Shown one piece after another: positions 5,808-14,510 of a stretch of 32,582 bases of DNA. The notes under the pieces were generated by a model that ran no database searches, was not told where the DNA came from, and worked only from the letters and a program-made list of their open reading frames with translations. Location of the stretch: positions 1 to 32,582 of the forward strand of contig CAIZFE010000084.1 of assembly GCA_903932145.1 (NCBI GenBank). Reading direction: 5' to 3'. Each line of letters begins with the position of its first letter. Position 1 is the stretch's first letter. The DNA is from an uncultured Rhodopila sp. (GTDB taxonomy: Bacteria; Pseudomonadota; Alphaproteobacteria; Acetobacterales; Acetobacteraceae). Position numbers and translations under genes: made by a program.

Positions 5808-8621
5808 CTACTCCGGCAACACGTCCCCGCGCGTCTCCCGAGCGAACGGGATGATCAGCAGCCCCAGCCCGAACGCCACCGCCGTCATCGCGATCGGCGT
5901 TCCCAGCGTGCCCATTGCCGCAACCGCTCCGGCGAGCCCGAAATTCACCCCGGCGCCGATGAAACGCCCGATCGAGGTGCAGAAAGCGAACGCGGTCGCC
6001 CGCGCCTCGGTGCCGAACAGTTCCGGCAGCCACAGGCTGAAGATCGCGAAGTTGCCGCCGAACATGCCGAGGAAGAACAGCACTGTCATGAACGCCGGCA
6101 GAGCCGAACCGATGGGCAAGTAGAACGCCCAGCCGAACGCCACCGCGATCGTCACCATCATGCCGCAGAAATAGGCCGCCAGCGTCGGGCGGCGGCCATA
6201 GCGTTCCGCCAGCCAGGGGGCGGCGATGCAGCCAAGGATCGTGCCGATTGAAAGCAGTGCGGTGCCATACGACGCCATCTTCGCCGCGTCCGGCTGAGCC
6301 ATGCCGGCCTGCTTCGACAGGAACACGATCGCCGTGGGCTCATACACCGCGCCGGCCCACAACCCGACGATCGCCACCGTCAGCAGCGCCGACATGGTGA
6401 TCGTCTGGCGCAAATACCGCGGGCTGAAAATCACCGCCATCGGGTTTGGCCGCTTCGCCGTAACGTCTTGTTTGGTGTGTTCCCACCTCTCCGGCTCTTT
6501 CACCTTCAGCAGCGTCGCGATCGACACCACCACCGGAGCCAGACCGCACAGGAACATGGCGCGCCAGCCGAATGAGGCGCCGACAGTGTAGTTCAACGTC
6601 GCTGCGACAAAGAAGCCGAAATAGTAGCCGGTTTGCAGGTAACCGGCGCCCATTTTGCGCCGGTCCTCAGGCCAGGCTTCGGCCACGTAGGTGCCGGCCA
6701 TCGCCCACTCGCCGCCCACGCCGATACCGGCCAGGAAGCGGAACAGCGCCAGCATCCACACGTTCGGGGCGAAGGCGGCGGCGCCGGTGAACAGCGCATA
6801 CACGAGCACCGTCGCCGCCAGCGACTTGGTGCGCCCGAACCGGTCGGAGATCGGCCCCCAAATGAACGACAGCCCCCAGCCGACCAGGAACAGGGCGAAC
6901 ATCAGCGACCCGATATAGCCAATATTGGCAGGCGTCGCCTCGATGCCCGATTTCGGCAGCAGCTCAGTCAACGCGGGGCCGAGCACCAGCGCGTAGATGA
7001 CAGAGTCCATGCCGTCCAGCATCCAGCCGAACCACGCGGCCCAGAAACCGACGATCTGTTGCCGGTTCAGCTTGGTGCGCTTCAGGGCGGGTATGAGACC
7101 GGTGGCGGCGCCACCGGTGGAATCGAGCGACATTCTGTTTGCTTCCTCTTTTGATTTCTTGTCCCGGCGCGCCATTGGCAGGGACCGTGATTGATCGACG
7201 ACTGCCGGAGCGGCGTCAGGTTGAAGCGCCGGGGCCATCGATGGCATTCCCATCAAAGCGTCCACGGCGGGCGACCGAACGATTGCCCCCCGCACAAACG
7301 CCTCATGGTTGGCCTCGATCTGTTCGGGATCGTAGAGATAATTCACCATGATCCCGTAGGATTCGGTGATCCCGCGCGCGGCGGTGTTGCCGAGCCAGTT
7401 CACCCGCTCCAGCCGCGCGCCATTGCCCAAATGGAAACGGGCAACCGGATCGGCCGGTCCCCCCTTCGCGGCCGGCGTGGTCAGATATTGCGCACACAGG
7501 CGGGTCAGCGGCTCCCGCAGCGCTTCGGTCAGCGCCGCGTCTTCCCACCAGCGCACGGTTCCGAGCGCGGCGGCGAAGTCCATGCCGAGCGCTGTCCTTT
7601 CACCATCCAGCAACAGAGTCTCGCCGGACGTAAGCTGCTTATCCAGCCAGCGCCGGAAGCCGGGCAGCGGGGACAGCGTTGAAAACCGCACGATCCCGGG
7701 CAGTTCGGCTTTCAGTTCCTCGACCACCTGCTTGATCAGGAAGTTGCCGAACGACACGCCGCGCAGACCGTCCTGGCAGTTGGAGATCGAGTAGAAAATC
7801 GCCGTGTCGGCACTGTGTTCCTGCGACCGCGTCGCCGCCTCATCGCCATCCCGCTGCAACAACGGTTGGATGGAGGACGCAAGTCCGGTTGTCAGCGCGA
7901 CCTCCACGAAAATCAGCGGCTCGCCGGGCAGCGCCGGATGAAAGAACCCGAAACACCGCCGATCGGAAGCGAGCCGGCGGCGCAGGTCGTCCCAGCCGTG
8001 AATTTCATGAACGGCTTCGTAGGTGATCAGCTTTTCCAGAACGGCGGCCGGGGTCTGCCAATCGATCCGCCGCAATTCCAGGAAGCCGCGGTTGAACCAG
8101 GACGCGAACAGGTGCCGCAGGTCGGAGTCCAAAGGTCGCAGGGCCGGCTCCGCGCGCAGATGGGACAGCAAATCCTTGCGCATCGCCACAAGCGCGGCGG
8201 TGCCGCCTTGCGCCATGTTCATCCGCCGCAGCAGTTCCTGCCGAGCCGGTTCGGCGGCCTCGGCCAGCTGGGTTGCGCGTTCAGGGGTCGGTTCGGCCAG
8301 ATAGGCCTGCGCGGCGGCGCGCAATCCGGCCTCCGGCGGTAGAAAATTCTCCGCCAGATACCGGTAAAACTCCAGCCGGTCGGCTGGGGTCAGTTGCCGG
8401 AGAGCGATCTGGAGTTCGCGGGCGACGGCGGCGCCGGAGGCCTCGCCACGTTCCGACAGCAGCGCCGCGGCGAACTGGCAGGCGCTGTCGATCGGCGGTT
8501 GCGGCGCTTTTGGTTGCAGCACGTCCGCATAGGATCGTCCGCGATCGGCGACCGACGACCACAGCCGTTCGATCCAGGACCGCGAGCCGGACTCGGAGGC
8601 CGAAATTGCTTCTGAAATCAC
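5808..8621 (-). CDS. Malonyl-CoA decarboxylase fused to an MFS transporter
   Basis: One uninterrupted frame of 937 codons. Residues 1 to about 455 match malonyl-CoA decarboxylase (malonyl-CoA to acetyl-CoA plus CO2): the helical N-terminal domain, then the acyltransferase-like domain with STLSPLPGF (catalytic Ser region near 314-317) and FHLGNGARLERVNWLGN (catalytic His near 397), ending GIMVNYLYDPEQIEANHEAF. A proline/alanine-rich then lysine-rich linker (about 455-496) leads to a 441-residue, 12-helix major-facilitator domain (SDRFGRTKS loop, GGEWAMAGTYVAEAWPEDRR). I start at GTG 8621 because GGAGGGG lies just upstream; the frame extends to 8678. An internal ATG at 7133 (MSLDSTGG) has its own strong AGAGGAAG site, so a separate transporter may also be made. 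Compare matA and matC of the malonate operon. Confidence 0.87.
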   Translation of the reverse strand: MISEAISASESGSRSWIERLWSSVADRGRSYADVLQPKAPQPPIDSACQFAAALLSERGEASGAAVARELQIALRQLTPADRLEFYRYLAENFLPPEAGLRAAAQAYLAEPTPERATQLAEAAEPARQELLRRMNMAQGGTAALVAMRKDLLSHLRAEPALRPLDSDLRHLFASWFNRGFLELRRIDWQTPAAVLEKLITYEAVHEIHGWDDLRRRLASDRRCFGFFHPALPGEPLIFVEVALTTGLASSIQPLLQRDGDEAATRSQEHSADTAIFYSISNCQDGLRGVSFGNFLIKQVVEELKAELPGIVRFSTLSPLPGFRRWLDKQLTSGETLLLDGERTALGMDFAAALGTVRWWEDAALTEALREPLTRLCAQYLTTPAAKGGPADPVARFHLGNGARLERVNWLGNTAARGITESYGIMVNYLYDPEQIEANHEAFVRGAIVRSPAVDALMGMPSMAPALQPDAAPAVVDQSRSLPMARRDKKSKEEANRMSLDSTGGAATGLIPALKRTKLNRQQIVGFWAAWFGWMLDGMDSVIYALVLGPALTELLPKSGIEATPANIGYIGSLMFALFLVGWGLSFIWGPISDRFGRTKSLAATVLVYALFTGAAAFAPNVWMLALFRFLAGIGVGGEWAMAGTYVAEAWPEDRRKMGAGYLQTGYYFGFFVAATLNYTVGASFGWRAMFLCGLAPVVVSIATLLKVKEPERWEHTKQDVTAKRPNPMAVIFSPRYLRQTITMSALLTVAIVGLWAGAVYEPTAIVFLSKQAGMAQPDAAKMASYGTALLSIGTILGCIAAPWLAERYGRRPTLAAYFCGMMVTIAVAFGWAFYLPIGSALPAFMTVLFFLGMFGGNFAIFSLWLPELFGTEARATAFAFCTSIGRFIGAGVNFGLAGAVAAMGTLGTPIAMTAVAFGLGLLIIPFARETRGDVLPE
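7126..7155 (-). promoter_or_regulatory. Internal ribosome-binding site and ATG for the MFS half
   Basis: Inside the fused frame, on the minus strand, AGAGGAAG (about 7149-7142) is followed by eight bases and ATG at 7133-7131, the start of MSLDSTGG. This is a better Shine-Dalgarno sequence than most in the window and sits exactly at the linker/transporter boundary. It suggests the two halves were once separate genes, and that the carrier may still be translated independently. Confidence 0.55.
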
Positions 8622-8773
8622 GCCGCCCCTCCCCAAGGTTGAATGAAGGTCAACAATTATAATATGCTCGTGGATCACGCAAGAGGTGTATGCAAAACAT
8701 CTTCGAATAGCTCATTATGAATACAATAAGGCGAGCGCATGCAAGCCAGCCGGGGACCGGGTAGGATGACCGC
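8622..8773. promoter_or_regulatory. Divergent control region between GntR regulator and MCD-MFS gene
   Basis: This 152-bp AT-rich stretch separates the two divergent genes and must hold both promoters. On the minus strand TATAAT (8661-8656) is a good -10 candidate for the fusion gene, with only a weak TTGC-type -35. On the plus strand TACAAT (8722-8727) could serve the regulator. FadR-subfamily regulators usually bind short palindromes here. TTAT-7-ATAA around 8715-8729 and the CTCTTG and TACAC words on the minus strand between 8677 and 8693 are possible half-sites, but none is a clean palindrome. Confidence 0.4.
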
Positions 8774-9499
8774 ATGACTGACACCACCACCGCAGGCTTA
8801 CGGAAACCAGACTCCGAGGACGACGGTATGTCGCCGATTGCGCGGTCCGGTGCCGGCGGAACGCTGGCTGAGGCAATCCGTGTCGGACTGGCCGACGAGA
8901 TCACGTCTGGCGCCCTTGCCCCCGGCACCGAGATCGATGAGCAGGCGGTGGCAGGGCGGTTTGGAGCCTCTCGCACGCCGGTTCGTGAAGCCTTGCGGCA
9001 GCTTGCCGCCTCCGGCCTCGTCGTCATCGAACCTCGACGCGGCGTGCGGGTCGCGGCCCTGACCGCCAACGATCTGGGCGAATTGTTCGAACTGATGGCA
9101 GAAACCGAAGCCTTGTGCATCCGGCTGGCGACCTATCGGATGACCGCCGTGGAGCGGGTCGCCTTGCAGATGCTGCACCGGCAATCGGCGCCGATTGTCG
9201 GGCGGAATGATGTCGATCGGTATGACCAGCACAACCGGGATTTTCACACGTCGATCTACCGGGGCAGCCACAACTCGGCACTCGTCGATCATGCGACCGG
9301 TTTGCGTTTGCGGTTGGCGCCGTTTCGCCGGGCGCAGTTTCGTGGCGAACAGCGGCTACAGCAGTCGCATTCCGAACACGAGGCGATCCTGTCGCAGGTG
9401 CTACAGGGGGACGGCGAGGCCGCCGGCCGCCTGATGCGCGCCCATATGCTGACCGCGAGCGCAACCTTGGCCGAGTATCTGGTCGCGCCACGAGGCTAA
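8774..9499 (+). CDS. GntR family transcriptional regulator (FCD/FadR subfamily), MatR-like position
   Basis: A 241-aa one-component regulator. The N-terminal winged helix (about residues 30-95) contains LADEITSGALAPGTEIDEQ and the recognition helix SRTPVREALRQLAASG. The C-terminal all-helical FCD domain has the DxxFHTSIY and SEHEAIL histidine motifs that normally bind a metal and a carboxylate ligand. The ATG at 8774 has AGGA seven bases upstream. It is divergent from the malonyl-CoA decarboxylase-transporter gene, the same arrangement as matR with matABC, where MatR senses malonate. A malonate or malonyl-CoA response is therefore a reasonable inference, not shown by sequence. Confidence 0.88.
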   Translation: MTDTTTAGLRKPDSEDDGMSPIARSGAGGTLAEAIRVGLADEITSGALAPGTEIDEQAVAGRFGASRTPVREALRQLAASGLVVIEPRRGVRVAALTANDLGELFELMAETEALCIRLATYRMTAVERVALQMLHRQSAPIVGRNDVDRYDQHNRDFHTSIYRGSHNSALVDHATGLRLRLAPFRRAQFRGEQRLQQSHSEHEAILSQVLQGDGEAAGRLMRAHMLTASATLAEYLVAPRG

Positions 9500-9666
9500 A
9501 GCGCAAGGTACGGTGGCATTATGCCGCACACAGCCCAAGCCCCTGAGCAATGCCGGTCATTGACACTCCCGGGAGCCAAGGCTTCCCGCGCTACCGGAAA
9601 CGGTTATGGTTCCCGAATCACGATTCCGTCCCCTGCCCTTGCGGCCGTCCATCCAGGAGTTTGCCG

Positions 9667-10458
9667 ATGTGTCCCAATAGCGACCACAGCCATCCGATCG
9701 CCGTCACCGTGGACGACCACGCGGCTCCAGGCGCCGCTCCGGACGCGACGTTGATCGAGGAACTGGTGGTCGCCAACCAAATCCTGTTCGACCAGGGCGT
9801 CGTCGATGCGTTCGGCCACATCAGCGTGCGCCACGACAAGCGGCCGGATCGCTTCCTGTTGGCGCGCAACATGGCGCCCGGCCAGGTCACCGCCGCGGAC
9901 ATCGTCGAATTCACCCTCGACGGCGACCCGGTGAACGCCAACGGCCGCAGGGTTTACCTGGAACGCTTCATCCACGGCGAGATATTTCGAAAGCGTCCCG
10001 ACGTCATGGCGGTGGTCCACAGCCATTCGCACGCCATCGTACCGCTCACCGTGGTCAAGGGAGTCAGACTCCAGGCCATTTTCCACATGGCCGGGTTTGT
10101 CGGCCAGGGCGCCCCGGTGTTCGAAATCCGCGATGCCGGCGGCGATGGCACCGACCTCCTTATCAGCAGCCCGATGCTCGGTGCCGCCCTGGCGCAGCAT
10201 TTCGACGGCCATGACATCGTGCTGATGCGCGGCCATGGATCGACCGTGGTTGGCGGCTCCATCCGGCAGGCGGTCTATCGCGCGATCTATGCCGAACTCA
10301 ACGCCCGTTATCAGATCGAGGCGATGCGCATGGGCGAGGTCACCTACCTGACCGAGGCCGAAAGCCGCGCCTGCGTCGCCAACGTGGAGCCGCAGGTGCA
10401 GCGCCCGTGGGATTTGTGGGTCGAACAAGCCCGCGCAAAACGGCGGCTCGATCGATAA
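9667..10458 (+). CDS. Class II aldolase/adducin family protein
   Basis: A zinc-dependent aldolase or decarboxylase of the FucA/AraD fold, 263 aa. The active-site landmarks are visible: the substrate loop DAFGHISVRH (about 47-56), the acidic residue in FIHGEIF (E105), the metal pair in VVHSHSH (H118, H120) and the third histidine in MRGHGSTVVGG (H190). ATG 9667 is chosen because AGGAG lies seven bases upstream; the open frame reaches back to 9550 but that part is not protein-like. It lies 12 bp from a downstream MFS permease, implying one operon that imports and cleaves a hydroxy-acid or aromatic-derived compound. The substrate cannot be deduced. Confidence 0.88.
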   Translation: MCPNSDHSHPIAVTVDDHAAPGAAPDATLIEELVVANQILFDQGVVDAFGHISVRHDKRPDRFLLARNMAPGQVTAADIVEFTLDGDPVNANGRRVYLERFIHGEIFRKRPDVMAVVHSHSHAIVPLTVVKGVRLQAIFHMAGFVGQGAPVFEIRDAGGDGTDLLISSPMLGAALAQHFDGHDIVLMRGHGSTVVGGSIRQAVYRAIYAELNARYQIEAMRMGEVTYLTEAESRACVANVEPQVQRPWDLWVEQARAKRRLDR

Positions 10459-10470
10459 AGGAGGCCGACT

Positions 10471-11811
10471 TTGACCGTCCCAACCGCCGGCGTGATCAAT
10501 GTTACGGAATTGATCGACAACCGGCCGATCTCCGGATTGCAATGGCAGGTATTCCTGCTGTGCGCCTTCGTCGCGTTGCTGGATGGCGCCGACAGCCAGT
10601 CGATCGGCGTGGCCGGTCCATTGATCGCCGCTCAGTTCGGCATGCCGATGGGGTCGTTCGCACCGGCGTTCTCCGCCGGTCTGCTGGGAGCAACCATCGG
10701 CGCGCTGACCTTCGGCCCACTGGGAGACCGGTTCGGCCGCAAGCGCATGCTGATGATCGCGGTGATGTTCTTTGCCGTGTTCACCCTGCTCACCGCGTTC
10801 GCCGGCTCGTTTCACGAACTGCTGGCCGTGCGGTTCCTGGGCGGGATCGGCCTGGGCGGCGCCACGCCCGGCTTCATCACCCTGTCCGCGGAATTCGCCC
10901 CCAAACGCAGACGGGCGATGATCGCCAGCGTGTTGTGGGCAGCCTATCCGCTGGGCGCCAGTCTCGGCGGCTTCCTGAATTCGTACGTCATCCCCTTTCT
11001 CGGTTGGCAAGCGATCTTCTTCATCGGCGGCGGCCTGCCGCTGTGTGTCGCCGTGCTGCTGGCGGTCCTGCTGCCGGAATCGCCCGGCTATCTGCTGACA
11101 CGTGGTGACACCTCGTCGCGGGCGCGCGCGATCGTGCGCCGGCTGGATCGCAGCCTGACCGATCCGGCGTTGCGCCTTGTCGTCACCACGGAACGGGTCG
11201 TCGGCGCCACGCTGAAACATCTGTTTAGCGATGGACGGGCGACCGGGACGCTGCTGCTATGGGCGATGTTCTTCACCGCGTTCGGCACCACGACGGTCAT
11301 GGTCCTGCTGACTCCGACCCTGTTCAAAGCGAGCGGCATTCCATTGTCCGCCTCCGCCATGATGATCGGTGTACACAATCTGGTCGGCGTGGCGGGCATG
11401 GCCAGCGCCGGCCGCCTGGTGGAGCGTTTCGGGCCGCTGATCCTGGTTCCGGCGCTGTGGATCGGTGCGGCGTTGCTCGCGTTATTGGGGTCGGTGGCGT
11501 CGTCGGTGCCGCTCGCCGCGATCTGCATGGCGCTGCTGGGACTGACCGTGTTGCTGGGTGCGTCGGGCGGCATCGCCCTGGCGGCAACGTCCTATCCGAC
11601 CGCGATCCGCTCCACCGGCGTGGGCTGGGCGATGGGGCTGGGCCGTTTGGGACAGGTGTGCAGCCCGCTGATCGTCGGCGCGATGTTGAGCCTGGGGTGG
11701 CAAGCCCCGCGGATTCTGCCTGTCATGGCGCTGTTGCCGTTCCTGGCCGGGCTGTTTTGCCTGGTACGGACGCTTCAGGCCCGCCGAACCGGGGTGGTCG
11801 TGGTGGTTTGA
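10471..11811 (+). CDS. MFS transporter, aromatic acid:H+ symporter (AAHS) type
   Basis: A 446-aa, 12-helix permease of the major facilitator superfamily. The motif GDRFGRKRML between helices 2 and 3, the LLDGADSQSIG segment in helix 1 (an acidic residue important in PcaK-type proteins) and VLPESPGYLL before the central loop support the AAHS subgroup, which imports protocatechuate, 4-hydroxybenzoate and similar acids with protons. The start is TTG at 10471, supported by a perfect AAAGGAGG six bases upstream and only 12 bp after the aldolase stop. The Val-rich end (GVVVVV) is unremarkable. Two degenerate copies of its 3' half lie downstream in this window. Confidence 0.88.
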   Translation: MTVPTAGVINVTELIDNRPISGLQWQVFLLCAFVALLDGADSQSIGVAGPLIAAQFGMPMGSFAPAFSAGLLGATIGALTFGPLGDRFGRKRMLMIAVMFFAVFTLLTAFAGSFHELLAVRFLGGIGLGGATPGFITLSAEFAPKRRRAMIASVLWAAYPLGASLGGFLNSYVIPFLGWQAIFFIGGGLPLCVAVLLAVLLPESPGYLLTRGDTSSRARAIVRRLDRSLTDPALRLVVTTERVVGATLKHLFSDGRATGTLLLWAMFFTAFGTTTVMVLLTPTLFKASGIPLSASAMMIGVHNLVGVAGMASAGRLVERFGPLILVPALWIGAALLALLGSVASSVPLAAICMALLGLTVLLGASGGIALAATSYPTAIRSTGVGWAMGLGRLGQVCSPLIVGAMLSLGWQAPRILPVMALLPFLAGLFCLVRTLQARRTGVVVVV

Positions 11812-12119
11812 GCGGGCAAGCCAACCCCAGCCGGCCGGGACGGACGAGGCCATCCAGTAGCATCAAGTTTTCCGGCGAGAGCGACCATTTCGCCGAAGCT
11901 CACGTGCTGACCCTTGATGTCGCACAGCGCTTTTCCTACCGTCGTCCATTGCGAGCCTGTCGGGCATGCTGGCGGGCGGTCATCGTGGCTCGGGCTCACT
12001 GGATCTTCTTGATGGGCCCTCCGCGTTACGTGCCCCCTATGGTCTGCTGGCGAGTGGCTTATGGGTGATGACACGAAGTAATCATGGATCGACTCGTCGA
12101 CACTTGGTGGAACACGGTC
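11812..12119. other. Gene-free interval before the molybdoenzyme
   Basis: About 308 bp with no convincing gene. The minus strand can be read as a short frame including CDIKGQHVSFGEMVALAGKL, which has a vague dehydrogenase look, but there is no start, ribosome site or other recognisable part. No clear terminator follows the permease. The weak purine run before ATG 12120 is ordinary. The upstream in-frame ATG at 12084 was not preferred because the conserved cysteine domain begins right after 12120. Confidence 0.4.
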
Positions 12120-14510
12120 ATGACGACAGTCGAATATCGGACGTATTGTGCGATGTGCGTGGCCCAGTGTGGGGTGATCGCCAGTGTCGAAGACGGACAT
12201 TTCACCAGGGTAAGGCCCGACTCGGAGCATCCCAATGGCGGTCTTTGCATCAAAGGCGCCTCCGCGCCGCAAATCGTCTATTCCCCCGATCGCCTGCACA
12301 CGCCACTGAAGCGGACCCGGCCCAAGGGTGACCCGGACCCGGGATGGTTAGCCATCTCTTGGGAGGAGGCGCTTGACATTGTTACCGCCCGACTTGGCGG
12401 CATCAAGGAACAATACGGGGCCGAAGCAGTGGTTTTCGGACGATCGACCCCGGCCGGCAGTGCCGCATCCGATTTCGAGCCGTGGGTGATCCGTCTCGCA
12501 AGTGCCTTTGGCACCCCAAACAATCTCTCCACGACGCATATCTGTACATGGAATTCCGTTTACGGCGCGAAGTACACCTATGGGACACCAACACCTGCGC
12601 CGGACTATGAAAACACGCAGTGTATCCTGCTCTGGGGTGCCAATCCGCTCGCGACATTTCCGACCGCCGGCGCCCGGATTCTGCGGGCGCGGAAACGGGG
12701 CGCCAGGCTGATTGTCATTGATCCGAGGCAACATCGGCTCGCGCGCGAAGCGGATTGGTGGTTGCGGGTCAGGCCGGGAGCCGATGCTGCCCTGGCACTT
12801 GGAATGACCCACGTCCTGATTGACGAGAAGCTTTACGATGAGGCTTTCGTCCGCGATTGGACCAATGGCCCGTTTCTTATCCGCGACGATACCGGGCGCC
12901 CGCTTGCGGCGCGCGATCTATCCTCTTCGGGTTCGCCAGCTTCCTTCGCCGTCTGGGATCTGGCACGCAACGTCCCCGTCATTCATGATATCGAAACGGG
13001 TCGCGTGGACCCCGGGATAACACCCGCGCTGTTCGGCACCTTCGCGTGCCGCCTGGTGGATGGCACCCGGGTGCCCTGCCGTCCGGCCTTCGCGCGTCTC
13101 GCGGAGAGGGCGGCGAGTCACGCGCCCGAACAGGCGGAAGATACCACCTGGGTTCCGGCGGAGACCGTCCGCCAGGCGGTTCGAATGTTCATGACCGCGC
13201 GGCCATCTTGCTATTTCCCTTGGGCCGGTCTGGAAATGCATGGCAATGCCGCGCAAACCAATCGGGCGATTTCCTGCTTTTACGCGCTGACCGGGCAGTT
13301 CGACCAAAAAGGCGGCAATGTGCTCACCGCGACGGCGCCATCCCGTCCAATCCCCGGAAGAGAACTCCTCTCGAAGGAAAAAGCCGCTTTACGGCTGGGT
13401 CTGGGCGACCACCCGCTGGGACCGCCGAACGATCCAGGGATCGTGCAGGCCGGCAGGGTCTATGATGCCATCCTGGAAGGCCGTCCTTACAAAATCCGAG
13501 CGATGGTGATGTTTGGCGGGGATCCGTTGCTTGGTCAGGGTGATACCGCGCGGGGCAAACAAGCGCTCGAAGCGCTCGACTTCTATGTGCATATGGATTT
13601 GTTCGCCAACGCCTCCGCCGCCTTCGCCGATATCGTTTTGCCCGCGGCGAGCTGCTGGGAGTCCGAGGCACTGAAACCTAACTTTGGCGTCAAGGGCACC
13701 ACGCAGGCCGCGTCAGCCTGGGCTCAGACCAGAAAAGCGGTGGTCCCTCCGGCAGGCGAGGCTCGGCCGGATATGGCGGTGATGTTCGATCTCGCGCACC
13801 GTCTGGGTCTCGCGGAACATTTCTTTGGCGGCGACGTGGAAGCCGCATGGAATTACCAGCTTGAGCCGGCGGGATTAACCATGGAGCAACTACGCGCGCA
13901 CCCGGGCGGGATGGCCGCCAATGTCGTGACCCACCATGCGAAATACGCCGGTATCGACCCGAGGACTGACCAGCCGAGAGGTTTCCCGACACCATCGCGG
14001 AAAATCGAACTCTATTCGCCAGCTTTCGCCAATGCCGGCTACGATCCACTGCCAGTCCATGATGTACCAGCCGAAACCCCGCGAGGCGGCACGCCCGAGC
14101 CCGGGGACTGGCCGCTGGTGATGACATCATACCGGCTATCGCGACTGATCAATTCAACGAACCGTAATATTCCGCGCTTGCGCGAGGCCGCCCGCGAGCC
14201 TTTCGTGGAAATTCACCCCGAAACGGCCGATGACTTTGATATCATTGATGGTGAGTGGGTGGATATCGAAACTCCCGCCGGAAAGGTGCGGCTCAAGGTG
14301 AAATTCAACGGAGCACTGCACCCAAAGGTCGTTAGCACGGTCTATGGCTGGTGGCAGCCCTGCCGCGAACTGGACCTACCAGGGTATGATCCATTGGTTT
14401 CAAGCGGCTCCAACATCAACCTTATCATCCCCAATACGCGCATTGATCCGATCAGCGCTTCGGTGCCGCTTCGGCCCCAGATGTGCCGCATTTCCAAGGA
14501 GACATCATGA
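12120..14510 (+). CDS. Molybdopterin-dependent oxidoreductase (DMSO reductase superfamily), single subunit
   Basis: A 796-aa enzyme binding a bis-pterin Mo or W cofactor. The N-terminus carries the [4Fe-4S] motif YCAMCVAQC (C10, C13, C17) with the fourth cysteine in GGLCIKG (C43). The cofactor-binding Rossmann segments follow (LLWGANPLATFP; LIVIDPRQHRLAREADWW), then the third domain and a C-terminal molydopterin-dinucleotide domain (WVDIETPAGKVRLKVKFN). C142 in HICTWNSVYGAKYTYG is the likely metal ligand. There is no twin-arginine signal, so it acts in the cytoplasm. No iron-sulfur or membrane partner gene adjoins it. Relatives include thiosulfate/polysulfide reductases, acetylene hydratase and transhydroxylases, so the substrate is open. 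Confidence 0.88.
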   Translation: MTTVEYRTYCAMCVAQCGVIASVEDGHFTRVRPDSEHPNGGLCIKGASAPQIVYSPDRLHTPLKRTRPKGDPDPGWLAISWEEALDIVTARLGGIKEQYGAEAVVFGRSTPAGSAASDFEPWVIRLASAFGTPNNLSTTHICTWNSVYGAKYTYGTPTPAPDYENTQCILLWGANPLATFPTAGARILRARKRGARLIVIDPRQHRLAREADWWLRVRPGADAALALGMTHVLIDEKLYDEAFVRDWTNGPFLIRDDTGRPLAARDLSSSGSPASFAVWDLARNVPVIHDIETGRVDPGITPALFGTFACRLVDGTRVPCRPAFARLAERAASHAPEQAEDTTWVPAETVRQAVRMFMTARPSCYFPWAGLEMHGNAAQTNRAISCFYALTGQFDQKGGNVLTATAPSRPIPGRELLSKEKAALRLGLGDHPLGPPNDPGIVQAGRVYDAILEGRPYKIRAMVMFGGDPLLGQGDTARGKQALEALDFYVHMDLFANASAAFADIVLPAASCWESEALKPNFGVKGTTQAASAWAQTRKAVVPPAGEARPDMAVMFDLAHRLGLAEHFFGGDVEAAWNYQLEPAGLTMEQLRAHPGGMAANVVTHHAKYAGIDPRTDQPRGFPTPSRKIELYSPAFANAGYDPLPVHDVPAETPRGGTPEPGDWPLVMTSYRLSRLINSTNRNIPRLREAAREPFVEIHPETADDFDIIDGEWVDIETPAGKVRLKVKFNGALHPKVVSTVYGWWQPCRELDLPGYDPLVSSGSNINLIIPNTRIDPISASVPLRPQMCRISKETS

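Noticed and set aside
9560..9590. TTGACA hexamer upstream of the aldolase as a promoter
   Set aside because: No acceptable -10 hexamer at 15-19 bp spacing; the region is GC-rich with a weak hairpin.
9604..11220. 538-codon minus-strand open frame across the aldolase and permease
   Set aside because: Antisense to two well-recognised genes with good ribosome sites; its composition (Gln, His, Arg, Gly) is that of a shadow.
11812..12119. Minus-strand dehydrogenase-like string CDIKGQHVSFGEMVALAGKL
   Set aside because: Too short, with no start, ribosome site or second conserved block; could be chance.
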